Positions 1 through 10,661 of a stretch of DNA of 64,000 nucleotides are shown piece by piece. The stretch comes from Paulinella micropora. Lineage: Eukaryota; Cercozoa; Imbricatea; Euglyphida; Paulinellidae. A program made the translations under genes and the position numbers. Numbering within the stretch: the stretch's first letter is position 1; each line of letters opens with the position of its first letter. The notes below the pieces were generated by a model that worked only from the letters and a program-made list of their open reading frames with translations, was not told the DNA's origin and did no database searches. The DNA is taken from contig WBZZ01003201.1 of NCBI GenBank assembly GCA_019918135.1, positions 1-64,000 of the forward strand. The letters are read 5' to 3'.

Positions 1-437
1 ACGAGAACACAGACACCAACGAGATCTCCCAGCATCTCAACCACCGCGACGCCTTCCGTCAGCGACCAAAGCATTACCCCGGGTCCAGTACCACAAATTC
101 ACTCACTGTCACTTATAATAATCTCTATCTCGTCCAGTGCCCTAGTTTTGTTAACAGAGATAATTGGGATCCGTCTCTGGGTACTTATTACGGTGACCAG
201 TTCTCGGTTTCCTTGACGAACTATGTCTCGCCTAACAGAGTTACCGTCACAGTTACACGTCTGGACAGTAGTGGGGGGGGGAGTGGTCCTGAAGATTTAC
301 GTGCAGGGGATACATTCTGTAGTAAAGTAGGGAGCGACTGCACGCTCGCGCCGCTTACATGTCGCAACGAGTACGCCGTCGCTTACATTAATTTAGTTAA
401 CGAGAAGAGCGGGGCAGCTCCGACTGGTACTTATTAA
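1..437 (+). pseudogene. 3' end of a mucin-like surface glycoprotein gene, frame-broken
   Basis: This is the C-terminal part of a protein whose start lies left of the window. Bases 1 to about 100 in frame 1 encode a Ser/Thr/Pro-rich stretch (TPTRSPSISTTATPSVSD). From about base 100 to the TAA at 435-437, frame 3 encodes a globular Cys-containing tail (SLTVTYNNLYLVQCPSF..., then CSKVGSDCTLAPLTC). Switching frame near base 95-105 joins the two naturally, so I read it as one gene with a small indel. The Ser/Thr/Pro stalk followed by a Cys-rich module resembles the intact mucin-like gene at 16868-20127, although no transmembrane helix is visible here. I do not recognise a family. An exon boundary instead of an indel is possible. 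Confidence 0.45.
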
Positions 438-916
438 GACTTGGCTTTCACTTGCAATGGGTATTATACATATATATATTTAATACTGAAAGGGTGTGAG
501 AAACTGTATTGATAGCCAGAGTAAAAGCAAGGGTTGAAGTTGCTATCCAACTTGCTGAATCATTGGCCGGCAATGCCTTTTTCTCGCAACAAAACATCTG
601 ATGATGGCTGATAGTGTCTGTTTCCAGCCTAGCTTTCCTGCTGACCAACCCTGTACTTTCTTAGCCTTCCCCCCACACTCTCATTGCTAGTAGCACACGC
701 CTACCACACGTAGTGGTTATCCCTGGCGAGTTCCGGGGTGGTGCGCTTGCGCCAGAGTGGTGTGAGGGTAGCAGAGTTTGCGGGGAGGTAAGAGGGTACC
801 ATAGGCTCTGAGGGAGGGAGGAAGGGTGTCTGTCTTACCGGCAGGTAAACGCCACTGGGGGAGAGCGCCGTGCGCCCCCCCCCCTCTCCCCTTCACTCAC
901 TGCCCCCCTCCCGAGC
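438..916. other. non-coding spacer
   Basis: No supportable gene. It contains a short TATATA-like stretch near 468-480, a mixed-sequence body and a poly-C tract near 881-893. Short ORFs here have no coding character. Confidence 0.4.
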
Positions 917-1334
917 TTACTCGGTGTCGCTGCCGCCGCCTGCCCCGTCGTCGTCGGAGCTGCCGTCGCCCGGCCGGTGGTCTTCGCAGACGAGGGCCAG
1001 CGAGTTGCCCACGACGGCGGCTGCGGGCGCCTGGCACACGTGGCAGCTGCCGTTCAGCAGGCGCCGGCACAGTTGCAGCTCCGCCCGGGAGCAGACGTAG
1101 CACATGCCCTGCCACGCCGGGAACACGAAGAAGCGCGCCACCTGGTAGCAGCGCCGGCCGGGCACATCCGTGGCGCAGAGTAGGTAACTCCCGTCCAGTT
1201 GGTAGCCCTTCTTGCTGAGGGCCTCGGTGTAGCCCATCAGCGTGCCACACGCATGGCAGCCCCCTTCGGTGCCGTCCTCGAACAGCTGGTACTTGTTGCG
1301 CCGGGCGCAGCCCTCCCGCACACAAGTCCACGTC
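917..1334 (-). CDS. Cys-rich (probable zinc-binding) protein, last exon
   Basis: The minus-strand reading frame of about 135 codons ends at 917. It is rich in paired cysteines (CHAC, CYVC, CHVC) spaced like zinc knuckles, with a short acidic tail (GDGSSDDDGAGGGSDTE). No in-frame ATG exists before an upstream stop. A splice-acceptor-like GCGTAG ends at 1335, so I place the exon start at 1334 and infer an upstream exon that I cannot locate. Regular CxxC pairs argue that it is real. The plus-strand ORFs over the same bases are Arg/Pro-rich shadows. Function unknown; metal or nucleic-acid binding is an inference from the cysteines only. Confidence 0.45.
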
Positions 1335-1691
1335 CTACGCCACAGACACGCACAGACACGCTCAGGCTTATAGAAACACGCGTGCAGCTACCGAGCCACC
1401 CGCACACGCACACACAGAGAGAGAGAAAGCGTTAGAAAGAGAGAGAAGAGAGGAGGAGGAAGAAGAGGTGAGTGGACTTTTTCGACTGTCGGTACATGAC
1501 GAGGCCGGAGATGGTCCTACAGGGAACACGACAGCGGTGGCACACCAGCACACACGCACACCAACGGGCACAGCAGTGTCAAGCAGCAGCGACGGGGCGC
1601 CCGCGGGCGACGGCCAAGAGGGACCGAGAGTTCAGGAAGGACGCCTCGGCCGCGCGCTGCTCACTCTCCCAATCGATGTCCCCCCCGGCCG

Positions 1692-1806
1692 GGCGCGGGG
1701 CCTTGCAGCCTGGTAGCGGCCGGCGCGGCACCTTGCCGCCTGGTAGCGGCAGGCGCGGGGCCTTGCCACCTAGCAGCGGCCGGCGTGGGACCTTGCCGCC
1801 TAACAA
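1692..1806. repeat. 30-bp tandem repeat, about 4 copies
   Basis: Four imperfect 30-bp units built on GGTAGCGGCCGGCGCGG/CACCTTGCCGCC. Because 30 is a multiple of three, both strands stay open. The minus reading gives GGKVPRRPL-type decapeptides and runs into a non-repetitive stretch containing GGDIDWESEQRAAEAS, which makes the minus strand the more protein-like one. Confidence 0.6.
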
Positions 1807-1865
1807 CGGTCTGGCCGTCGAGTCGCCTGGGGGTGTGTGCGCGCCTGGCCTGCGTCACCGCGGTA

Positions 1866-2035
1866 GAGCTTCGACTCCCGCTCTGCCTTGGCCTCTGGGT
1901 ACAGCTTCGACTCCCGCTCTGCCTTGGCCTCGGGGTACAGCTTCGACTCGCGCTCTGCCTTGGCCTCGGGGTACAGCTTCGACTCCCGCTCTGCCTTGGC
2001 CTCGGGGTAGTAGTACTACTACAGCTTCGACTCAG
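1866..2035 (-). repeat. 36-bp tandem repeat, minus strand reads YPEAKAERESKL
   Basis: About 4.5 copies of a 36-bp unit (core AGCTTCGACTCCCGCTCTGC). On the minus strand each unit encodes the charged dodecapeptide YPEAKAERESKL. The same word reappears at 2019-2060 (CYPESKL) beside a protein-like stretch MPYDPPDEVDQLLTHG. Two adjacent in-frame stops (TAGTAG near 2008-2013) interrupt the frame between them. It is probably a coding minisatellite of a minus-strand gene that is now broken. Confidence 0.55.
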
Positions 2036-2599
2036 GGTAGCACTGTGCGCCGTGTGTAAGCAGCTGGTCCACTTCGTCCGGCGGGTCGTAAGGCATACGG
2101 CCCCGCGGATATCTAGGCTGGATGCAGGCTCCCGGGCTGCCCGGGTCTAGGGGCGCGGGCTCCACTGGGAGCTGTCCCACTGGCCAAAACAGACAGAGAG
2201 CATGAGCGACTGAACCTCTGTCGCAGCCGGCGCGGCGGGCGGGGCAGCAGCAGCGACAGAGCGCAATGGACCGGTAGGGGGCGAGCCGAACAGCAGCGGC
2301 AGCGGGGAGACTGGTGACAGCCCTGACAGCCAGGGTGTGCGTATACGGCTGTGCGGCGTGGAGCGTGTGTGTGTCGGAGAGCGTGCCTGCAAGGGGAGGG
2401 GCGGGCACTAGGTTTGGGGGCAAGAGTACCCGACAGGTAGATTTCCAGGGGCGATGCGAAGCGCACCCCCGGCCAGCCAGGGCCCGGCGGAGGGGCGCCC
2501 TCCACGCCGGCCGGGGTGCTAGCGCTCTGCTCACTCGCGGGCGGTGCGTCCTGGGCAGGCGGCTCGGGGGACGCTAGCTCCGCCCCCCGGCCTCCGCCG

Positions 2600-4155
2600 G
2601 GTGCACCCTCGACCTCCGGGACACCCTCCTCTGAGCTGTCGGACTCCTCTGAGCTGTCAGAGTCCTCCTCATCCTCCAGGGCACCCCCCCTAGGCTCTCC
2701 GGCTCGGACTCCACTTCTTCTAGTTCCTCAAGCACTGCTTCTTCCTGAGCCCGCGCGTCGACCGCCTCCGAAGCCACGGCCCCCGCTCCCTCCTCGCCCC
2801 GCGCGTCGGCCGCCCCCTAAGCCACGGATTCCGCTCTGGCTCCCTGCGCGTGTGCCGACGGAGCCGGGGACTCTGCTCCCTCGTCCCGTGCGTAGGCCGC
2901 CCCCGCAGCCACAGGCCCCGCTCCCTCGCCCCGTGTGTGTGCCGACGGAGCCGGGGATTCCGCTCTCTCTCCCTCGCCCCGTGCATGTGCCGCCCCCGCA
3001 GCCACGGGCCCCGCTCCCTCGTCCCGTACGTAGGCAGCCCCCGAAGCCACAGACTCCGCTCTCTCTCCCTCGCCCCGTGCATGTGCCGCCCCCGCAGCCA
3101 CGGGCCCCGCTCCCCCGCCCCGTGCGTGTCGACGAAGCCAGGGACTCCGCTCCCTCGTCCCGTACGTAGGCAGCCCCCGAAGCCACAGACTCCGCTCTCT
3201 CTCCCTCGCCCCGTGCATGTGCCGCCCCCAGCCACGGGCCCCGCTCCCCCGCCCCGTGCGTGTGCCGCCCCCGCAGCCACGGGCCCCGCTCCTTCGTCCC
3301 GTGCGTGTGCCGCCCCCGCAGCCACGGGCCCCGCTCCCTCGTCCCGTACGTAGGCAGCCCCCGAAGCCACAGACTCCGCTCTCTCTCCCTCGCCCCGTGC
3401 ATGTGCCGCCCCCGCAGCCACGGGCCCCGCTCCCCCGCCCCGTGCGTGTGCCGACGAAGCCAGGGACTCCGCTCCCTCGTCCCGTACGTAGGCAGCCCCC
3501 GAAGCCACAGACTCCGCTCTCTCTCCCTCGCCCCGTGCGTGTGCCGCCCCCGCAGCCACGGGCCCCGCTCCCTCGTCCCGTGCGTGTGCCGCCCCCGCAG
3601 CCACGGGCCCCGCTCCCTCGTCCCGTGCGTGTGCCGCCCCCGCAGCCACGGGCCCCGCTCCCTCGTCCCGTGCGTAGGCCGACGGAGCCGGGGACTCCGC
3701 TCCCGCGTCCCGTACGTAGGCAGCCCCCGAAGCCACAGACTCCGCTCTCTCTCCCTCGCCCCGTGCATGTGCCGCCCCCGCGGCCACGGGCCCCGCTCCC
3801 TCGCCCTGTGCATGTGCCGCCCCCGCAGCCACGGGCCCCGCTCCCTCGTCCCGTACGTAGGCCGCCCCCGCGGCCACGGGCCCCGCTCCCTCGCCCCGTG
3901 CGTGTGCCGACGGAGCCGGGGGCTCCGCTTCCTCGTCCAGTGCGTCGGCCGCCCCCGAGGCCACGGGCCCCGCTCCCTCCTCACAGCGTGCGTCCGCAGA
4001 CGAGGCCACGGGCTCGACTGGCTCGGGCGGGGTCTGGCGCTCGAAGATGTTGTTCAAGACCCGACGGGGCCGGCGGGGCGGAGCGTAGAGAAAGTCGGGG
4101 GCCCAGTGCTTAGGCCGGCCAGCTACTGCTGCCAGGCGGGCAGAGCGTGGCCGTC
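2600..4155 (-). pseudogene. repeat-encoded acidic/Ala-rich protein, frame-broken
   Basis: The minus-strand frame is open from about 4155. It begins with a non-repetitive, protein-like N-terminus (HWAPDFLYAPP, then LNNIFERQTPPEP), followed by tandem units of roughly 16-17 residues (GAGPVAAGAAHARDE, AESVASGAAYVRDE). It leads towards an acidic CK2-type cluster (DSDSSEESDSSEE) encoded near 2600-2700 in another minus frame. Two units lack a GC dinucleotide (about 3228 and 3130), and each loss shifts the frame. No in-frame ATG is visible, so the start is probably in an upstream exon. Plus-strand frames are also open because of the repeat but encode only Pro/Arg-rich periodic sequence. Acidic, repetitive, low-complexity; function unknown. 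Confidence 0.4.
2830..3960. repeat. coding minisatellite of about 51-bp units
   Basis: More than fifteen near-identical units, each ending in GCCCCCGCAGCCACGGGCCCC or a variant, alternate between two sequence classes (GCCACGGGCCCCGCTCCCTCGTCCCG and GCCACAGACTCCGCTCTCTC types). Higher-order repeats of several units recur. Units mostly preserve phase, except for the 2-bp losses noted in the overlapping gene. Confidence 0.85.
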
Positions 4156-4387
4156 CTTACCGGGCCGAGGCGGGGGTCGGCAGGCGGCCCTCGGTGCGGC
4201 TGCTGTCAGTCTGCAACAGCCAGCCAGCCACAGCACACCGTGAGTTGCACGAGGGGCACGCTCTTGCCTGCCTAATCCTTCACCCTCTGGCTGCTCCCGC
4301 CCGCAGACAACACACACTGCTGCCGCCACCCTCTTTGCTCCAGCCCTGGCCTCTGCTAACAAGGAAAACAGACAGCGCGGGTAGTAC

Positions 4388-4590
4388 CTCTGGGGTGGCA
4401 AGGGGAGCGGGCACCGGTCCGCCTGGTGTGATGAACGGTGTCCGCGCACTGGACTTCTTGTGTTCCCTAGCAGCCGCACGCCGTCTGCGTCCGGCGACCG
4501 TACCCTCCGGTTGCCCCTCGGGCGCCAGTGATGGGTGGTTGAACGTGCTCGGATCGCCCTAGAGGACCGTCGTCCTCTGCGGCTGGACAT
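4388..4590 (-). CDS. possible first exon of a basic RS/RG-rich protein
   Basis: From an ATG at 4590 the minus strand encodes MSSRRGRRSSRAIRARSTTHH and further Arg-rich sequence. A donor-like CAGAG|GTAC sits at 4388/4387, and acceptor-like TTGTTAGCAG lies a little downstream. It may be the 5' exon of the minus-strand repeat gene at 2600-4155, because that frame lacks an ATG. This is inference from geometry; the 35-nt gap to the nearest acceptor would be an unusually short intron. Confidence 0.25.
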
Positions 4591-4684
4591 CAATGAACCT
4601 GTGCAGCACAACCAACAATAGTCAAGTCAACGAGAGAGAAGCATGACCCGCCACACTGTCCCTTCACTGTCCACCCCCTTCCTC

Positions 4685-4862
4685 CCAACCGAGGTCTGTC
4701 TCTGTCCCTCTGCCTGTGTGTTGTATCTCTCTCTCTCTCTGTGTCTCTCTGCCTGTGTGTATGTCTCTCTGCCTGTGTGTATGTCTCTGTGTGTGGGTGT
4801 GCCTCTGTGTGTGTGTCTCTCTGTGTGTGTGCCTCTCTCTGTATCTCTTCCTCCCTCTCCAG
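4685..4862. repeat. CT/GT microsatellite
   Basis: Interleaved CTCT and TGTG runs (tgtctctctgcctgtgtgtatgtc-type units). The ORFs on both strands here are translations of the repeat. Confidence 0.85.
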
Positions 4863-5043
4863 CACAGAGCAATGTAACGAGTGCAGAATAGACAAGAGCA
4901 AACTATTTCAAGAACTCGGAGGTGACGGTTGCTTCTTCAAGAACTTAAAGGATAACGGCTAGCACAAGCGAGCATAACCGACAGATCGAAGGTGCACCAA
5001 GAAAGCCAGACGCGTCTACCCCCTCTTTCGATCTCCCTCTAGC

Positions 5044-5116
5044 CATGGAAGCACACGAGCCAGGGCAGGCTGACGAGCCAGGGCAGGCAATAGCAGACAT
5101 TGCTACAGTGGTCTCG
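5044..5116 (+). other. possible short coding exon
   Basis: ATG at 5044 opens a 24-codon frame with a duplicated EPGQA motif and ends exactly at a good donor (TCGG|GTAAGA). A candidate acceptor TTCTTGACAG ends at 5210, but reading on from it meets a stop after three codons. It could be a 5' exon of the gene at 5881 or nothing. Weak. Confidence 0.2.
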
Positions 5117-5404
5117 GGTAAGAAAATCCTCAAGCTCCCAGACTAGCCTCCCCGTTTCGAGTGAGTTCTTAATCAGACCCTCCATTGCCAACCATTCCTC
5201 TTCTTGACAGCACTACACTAAATCCTGGTTATGTTCCTGGCCACCACACCGCTTGCTCTGCTGGCATATGTAGTGCCTGAACTTGCTGCAAAGAGCAAGC
5301 TTCTAAGAAAAGAGCTTCTGTCCCAGGTACATGCACGCTCTAGCTTGTGGCTGGCTTAGGAGCAAAAGCGGGCCAGAAAACCTGTTTTTTCCGGTAGGTC
5401 TTGC

Positions 5405-5650
5405 TGATTCGAAACGGGCCGGAAGCCCGTCTTTTCCGGCCCGTTTTCGAACCGAAACGGGCCGGAAGCCAGTCTTTGTCCGGCCCGTTTTCGAACCGAA
5501 ACGGGCCGGAAGCCCGTCTTTGTCCGGCCCGTTTTCGAACCGAAACGGGCCAAAAGCCCGTCTTTCCGTCCGGCCCGTTTCCGAACCGGAACGGGCCAAA
5601 AGCCCGTCTTTCCGTCCGGCCCGTTTCCGAACCGGAACGGGGCCGGCAGC
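5405..5650. repeat. palindromic minisatellite, 44-46 bp x 6
   Basis: Unit starts (GAAACGGGCC or GGAACGGGCC) are at about 5411, 5454, 5498, 5542, 5588 and 5634. Each unit contains AAACGGGCC and its reverse complement GGCCCGTTT, so each can fold as a hairpin. The same palindromic core recurs at 45.0-45.2 kb. ORFs on both strands are by-products. Confidence 0.85.
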
Positions 5651-5880
5651 CTCTTTCTTTCGGTCTGTCTCTGGCACTTTTCTGAGCCGATTCTCGCTGC
5701 TCTAAAAAACACCGCTCTTGCGGAACCTTTGCTAGTCCTTCGATTGACTGTGTGTTATGTAGTGTACGGCTGTAAACAAGGTGTCACTGGAGGCGAGAGC
5801 AAAGGGGAGTGCACAGTGTGAACAGTCGTATTGTGGTGTGCAGAGGGCTAGTGTAGCTATTTTACCCACCTGGCCTGGGG

Positions 5881-7258
5881 ATGCAGTTTTTCGTTAGGCA
5901 AGAAGTGAAGGGTTCGTTGGCGCAGGCCGCTGCTTCTACCCAGGAGCTCGTCCATATTGTCGGAGTCGCTTACTTAGCTAGCAGCGCCACTTCTCTATTT
6001 CACGGCAAACGTTGTGTAGTGGAGGGCGCTGCTGGGAGCCTATGGTCTTGCTTTGTCTGCATCTCTGTCTTTCACCTTTCTCGCTCTCACTGCTGTGGCT
6101 GTCACACGTTGTGGTCACTGGTTGTGCTAGTGCAGCAAGTGCTGGCGGGCTTTCCTGTACCCAAGTGCGACAAGACTCTGCGTGAATTCCGGAACAGGTT
6201 CTTTTCACTCGTGCTAGGCCAGCTTCAGTACTACCTGGTGCTTCTTAGGTGTATCCTGTTATTTTACGCCTGGGACCAGGAAGAGCTGACACGAAGACTG
6301 TTGTCTTTTGTCACTACCCAGAAGCACCGAGACGTATTCTCTTTGTTCGTTTCTGCCTGCTTGCGTGGTAACAACGTCTGTCTTTCTCTCTCTCATGGCT
6401 ACCGCTGTTGTCTCCCTTGTGATTGCTGCCGGTGGCTAAAAAGTGAGCGCACTTCAGCAGGCCCTCGTACAAGCAGCGGGAGCTGAAACACTGGCGTGCC
6501 TCGAGTACCTAACCGAGCACACCCAGGTTCTCTTCTCGTGGCAGCTACTTACTTCCGATTGGCAGTTGTGTGTAAGATCTGCTGTGCTGCGTGTAGGGGG
6601 GCAAACCCTGGACTGTCGCCTCGGTTGGTGCCTATCTGGCGGATAGGAGCACCTCTACTGGCTGGCCGCTGCTGCCAGCCAGAGAGCCTGTCCTAGTGGA
6701 CGAGTGCGGTACGGTGCCCGCACTTGCCACCACTGTCGTCCTAGCCTTGGTTTGGTGGTCAGGACTGTGTATAGCTCCGAACCCCGCTACCGGTGGGCTG
6801 GACCTGCAGACCCTGGCTATGCTGGTGCAGGGCGATATGATTATCCTGGGTAGTCGCACGTTCCGGTTCTACCCACCGCCTACGTACCTACCGCACAAAA
6901 ACACCTGGCCGTTTAGGCACAAGCTGCGTCTGGACGAGCAATGGCGCCAACGCGCACAGGCCCAAGAACAGGGAGACCTGCACGCGCAAGGAGACTTATC
7001 TGCGTTTCTGCAAGGCGTGCAGCTCGGGGGCTGGAACGCTTGCGACCCCCTGCTCCCTGCGCTGTACAATGCCCGGACCAGGGTAACCCCAAGCTAGGGT
7101 TTGCTGCCTGTACTAACTCTACTTTTGCTTGGCAGGTAATGAGCTTGCTAGGCTACGAACCACAGCCTGTATTAATTATAGCCCGCACGGTCCACCCGCA
7201 GGAGTTCATTTACGTGAACTACGGCAGCGCTTTTTGGGAGGAGCAGAGGCCTCTCTAA
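5881..7258 (+). CDS. multi-exon protein with SET-domain-like C-terminus
   Basis: Coding segments chain from ATG 5881. Frame 1 runs to about 6333-6440, frame 2 covers about 6458-6596 (QALVQAAGAETLACLEYL), frame 3 runs from about 6597 to 7082, and frame 2 again from 7136 to the TAA at 7256-7258. The last step is a convincing 53-nt intron, 7083-7135: GTAACC donor, perfect TACTAAC branch site, pyrimidine tract, GGCAG acceptor, phase 0. The earlier junctions may be introns (candidate donor GTATTC at 6334, acceptor TTCAG at 6457) or an indel in the G6 run at 6596-6601. The final exon encodes LIIARTVHPQEFIYVNYG followed by SAFWEE, resembling the closing GEEL..NYG..W motif of SET methyltransferases, with an Asn just before the intron (LYNAR). 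If correct, it is a protein-lysine methyltransferase. The N-terminal half is unrecognised and Cys-rich. Confidence 0.5.
7083..7135 (+). other. spliceosomal intron (53 nt)
   Basis: GTAACC at the 5' end, TACTAAC branch motif about 25 nt before the 3' end, TCTACTTTTGCTTGGCAG at the 3' end. Removing it keeps the frame open across a TAG at 7096-7098 and links the SET-like last exon. This is the clearest intron in the window. Confidence 0.75.
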
Positions 7259-7346
7259 GAGAAGAGAACTATACGTTCTGACTACAGGGCACGTAGTCCC
7301 AGAACATTCGGAGACACAATGTTCCATGAGTACACCACCGGTTCAT

Positions 7347-7352
7347 AATAAA
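7347..7352 (+). terminator. polyadenylation signal AATAAA
   Basis: AATAAA about 90 nt after the TAA of the SET-like gene; position fits a eukaryotic 3' end. Confidence 0.5.
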
Positions 7353-9770
7353 CTTAAGATATTATGCTAGAGCCTTTGGGGAGCAGCGCCGGCCTGTATA
7401 ACCGCTCGGAAGCTAGCTTAAGCACAGAGCCTGTTTGGCGAGAGAACCGGTCCCTCCGGAAGGATCCGGATAGAAAGAACGGCCCGGCTTAGGACAACAC
7501 ACGCGCCTCTCTTGCAGTGTTCTTCTTTGGCCGAACGAGTACCGGTTGTATTAATCTTGGTCGCATATCCTGGTACGGCTAACGTTCCTTCCGTGTGTTG
7601 TCTCTGTCTGTCTAGCCGTACAGAGGCTAGCTTTCGTGGATCTGTGTGCCCCCCCCTGGCGATGTGTAGTCGGCGAGGGGCACACAGGAGTATGTAGGTG
7701 TTGTTCTTAAAGTCTTTTCTTCGCTACTATCTTATTATTGTTCTTCTTATTATTACCTGTCTGAGGTAACAATGATCATTGCTGCTGTGTCAATCAGAAT
7801 ACTCATACCACGTGTGACTGCTATGCTTGTTCTTATATCCGTTAGTTAGCGTCCTGGTTAGTATCTATTATTATCGTCGTTTTGTTATTCTATCATCTAG
7901 GTGTCTTACTATCCGTTTTTATCTGCATCCTTGTTTCTCTCTCTCTCTCTCTTGCAAGAGAGCGTAGTGTACGTAGGTATGTGTGTACACGCATAAATAG
8001 ATATAAGAATCCATACACACAGAAATAGACACAGAAAGGCGCGCACGTGTAAATCCTGGTGTGTGTGCTTGTAATTTTAAGTCGTGGAGGTATGTGAGCA
8101 GCAGACAGCGTGTTAGTCCGACCTAAGGTAGACGACGCACCCCACGGGCAGGTGCCGGCAAGCACGCTAGCAACCGTAGCTCAGGCTTTTCAGACGATAG
8201 CACACTCAGGTTCTAACATTTATCTTAATCGCAACGCTAACAAAGGAGGTACTTGTCGCAGTGGATGCCTAGCCGCGCGTCGTTGCTGAGCCTCCCTGGG
8301 GGCCGAGACGCACGACAGGTGTTACCCCACTCTAGACAGCCTGGGTACTCAAGGCTACGCACACCGGAGACACAGCCTCGGGTCGGATCGCTGCACGGTT
8401 TAGGTGACCGGACGCCCTCGGCTGGTTCCTATGGACCGTCAGAATACCCAAGCGCACCACACTATGCTAGCTTTGCGATTAGACTGTCGTTAGTGTTAGA
8501 ATGTGTATTGTCGAGAGGCCCAAAGACTGACAGACTGCTAGGCACTGCCGGTTATTACGAGAAGCATTCATCAGTTGTGGCTAGGAAGGGAGTAACCCCT
8601 CTCGCTGCAACATATGTAACGTAACTATGTCCATGTGCGTACACATACAGACGCAAATAGATAAGAACACGTATGTACACAGACTTGCACACATCGGCCT
8701 ACGTACACAGGCCTACATACATGCCCACATACAGACATACACAACCTACATACAGACACGCATAGAAAGAACATACGTATATACTTACACACATACTTGC
8801 AGACACGAGTTCCTGAATACAGACAGACACGCAAAGCATATCTGCATGCGTACAGGCGTACATACACGCGTAGTCACACATAAGCACATGGATACGTACT
8901 GCTACCTACGTACATCTCAGACAGACATACCGCTACCTACGTACATCTCGGACAGACAGATATATTGCTACAGACGTACATCCCATGCTACGAACGGACG
9001 TACACAGAGGTACACACAGAATTGTACGTACATATACACAACAGGTATGTATAAGTACACTTAGGCAGGCAGAATAACAATAGCAAGAACAATAGTAAGC
9101 TTCCTCAGGCTGTGGCATTGCAGGTGCAGATCCCGAACAAGTGTTTGTAATAGTAATAATGACAATGACAATAATAAAGTATGTGTGACGGAGTAGCAGT
9201 AGTACGAAGGGAAGGCAGAGGAGCAGTAGTAGACGACGTGAATACGAGCAGCAACAGTAGTACGAGTAATAGTGGTAGCAGCAGCAGTAGTATGAACCGA
9301 AGAGGGGAGAATAGTAGTAGTGGCAGTGATAGCAGTGGTTAGCGGTAATCGCAAGAAGAAGGGAAGTAATGATTATGATAATACCTAATAATCATATTGA
9401 TAATCCTAATAACAATCAAGGAGTAGTCAGGAGATGAGTGCTAGTAAAGGGAGGCGTAGCAGTGGGAGTCAGTAGGGAGAAAGGAAGCAGTAGTGGAAGG
9501 ACGAAGGGAAATAGCGGAAGTAGAAAGAAATAGGATTAGCAAAAGTAGTACGAGTAATAGTGGTAGCAGCAATAGTAGGCACAGACACACATACACGGAC
9601 ACATACATCGTGGCACCTGCATTCATACATACAGACATACACACAGGGCACGTATACATTCCCAATAACACGGGCACACACACACACATAGATTCTACAT
9701 ACATGCATACATAAATACGTTTGTGTGTATGCAAGTATATACGGAAAACAGACTGGACACTGTACATCCT
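7353..9770. other. gene-poor repeat-rich spacer
   Basis: No supportable gene. 7353-8620 is mixed sequence with short ORFs lacking coding character; a TCTG-rich, splice-like stretch lies at 7570-7612. 8630-9060 is a degenerate (TACA/GACA)n satellite. 9180-9580 is rich in AGT/AGC trinucleotides. 9590-9720 is again (CA)n-like. Confidence 0.5.
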
Positions 9771-9777
9771 TCAGACG

Positions 9778-10476
9778 GATAAATAGGTAAATAGGTGGAT
9801 ATAGATATAGATAGACAGAAAGACTGACGGATAGACAGACAAATAGATAGATAGGCAGACAGACAGATAAATAGACAGACAAATGGATAGATAGATAGAC
9901 AGACATACAGGTAAATAGACAGACAACTGAATAGACAGACGGATGGACAGATAGTCAGATAGATAGATAGACAGACAGATGGATAGATAGGCAAGCAAAC
10001 GGATAGATAGACAGACAGATAGATAGATAGACAAAGACAGACAGATGAATAGACAGACAAATAGATAGATAAACAGATGGATACTATTAGATAGACGAGC
10101 AAACAGATAGATAGACAGACAGACCGAGAGATAGACAGACAGACAGATAGACAGACAGATAGACAGATAGATAGACAGATATGTTTGGTCTACCAGCTCT
10201 ACATATCTGAAGACATAGGCATCCATTGATAGATAGACAAATAGATAGATGGATAGACAGACAGATAGACAGATGGATAGATAGACATAGACAGATAGAC
10301 AGACAGATAGATAGATGGACAGGCAGATAGACAGACAGACGGACAGCCACACAGACAGGTAGACAGACAGACCGAGAGATAGACAGACAGACAGATAGAC
10401 AGACAGATAGATAGACAGATATGTTTGGTCTACCAGCTCTACATATCTGAAGACACAGGCATCCATTGATAGACAA

Positions 10477-10509
<33 letters not shown>

Positions 10510-10628
10510 TGGATAGATAGACATAGACAGATAGACAGACAGACAGATAGACAGACAGATAGATAGACAGATATGTTTGGTCTACCAGCTCTACATATCT
10601 GAAGACACAGGCATCCATTGATAGACAA

Positions 10629-10661
<33 letters not shown>

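Noticed and set aside
2850..4243. Plus-strand ORFs rich in Pro/Arg through the 2.8-4.1 kb repeat
   Set aside because: Periodic low-complexity sequence without a natural N- or C-terminus; the minus strand has protein-like flanks.
8240..8620. Segment containing GTGGATGCCTAG, reminiscent of the 5' end of large-subunit rRNA
   Set aside because: Similarity does not extend beyond about ten bases; the following sequence does not fit conserved rRNA, and the ORF there lacks coding character.
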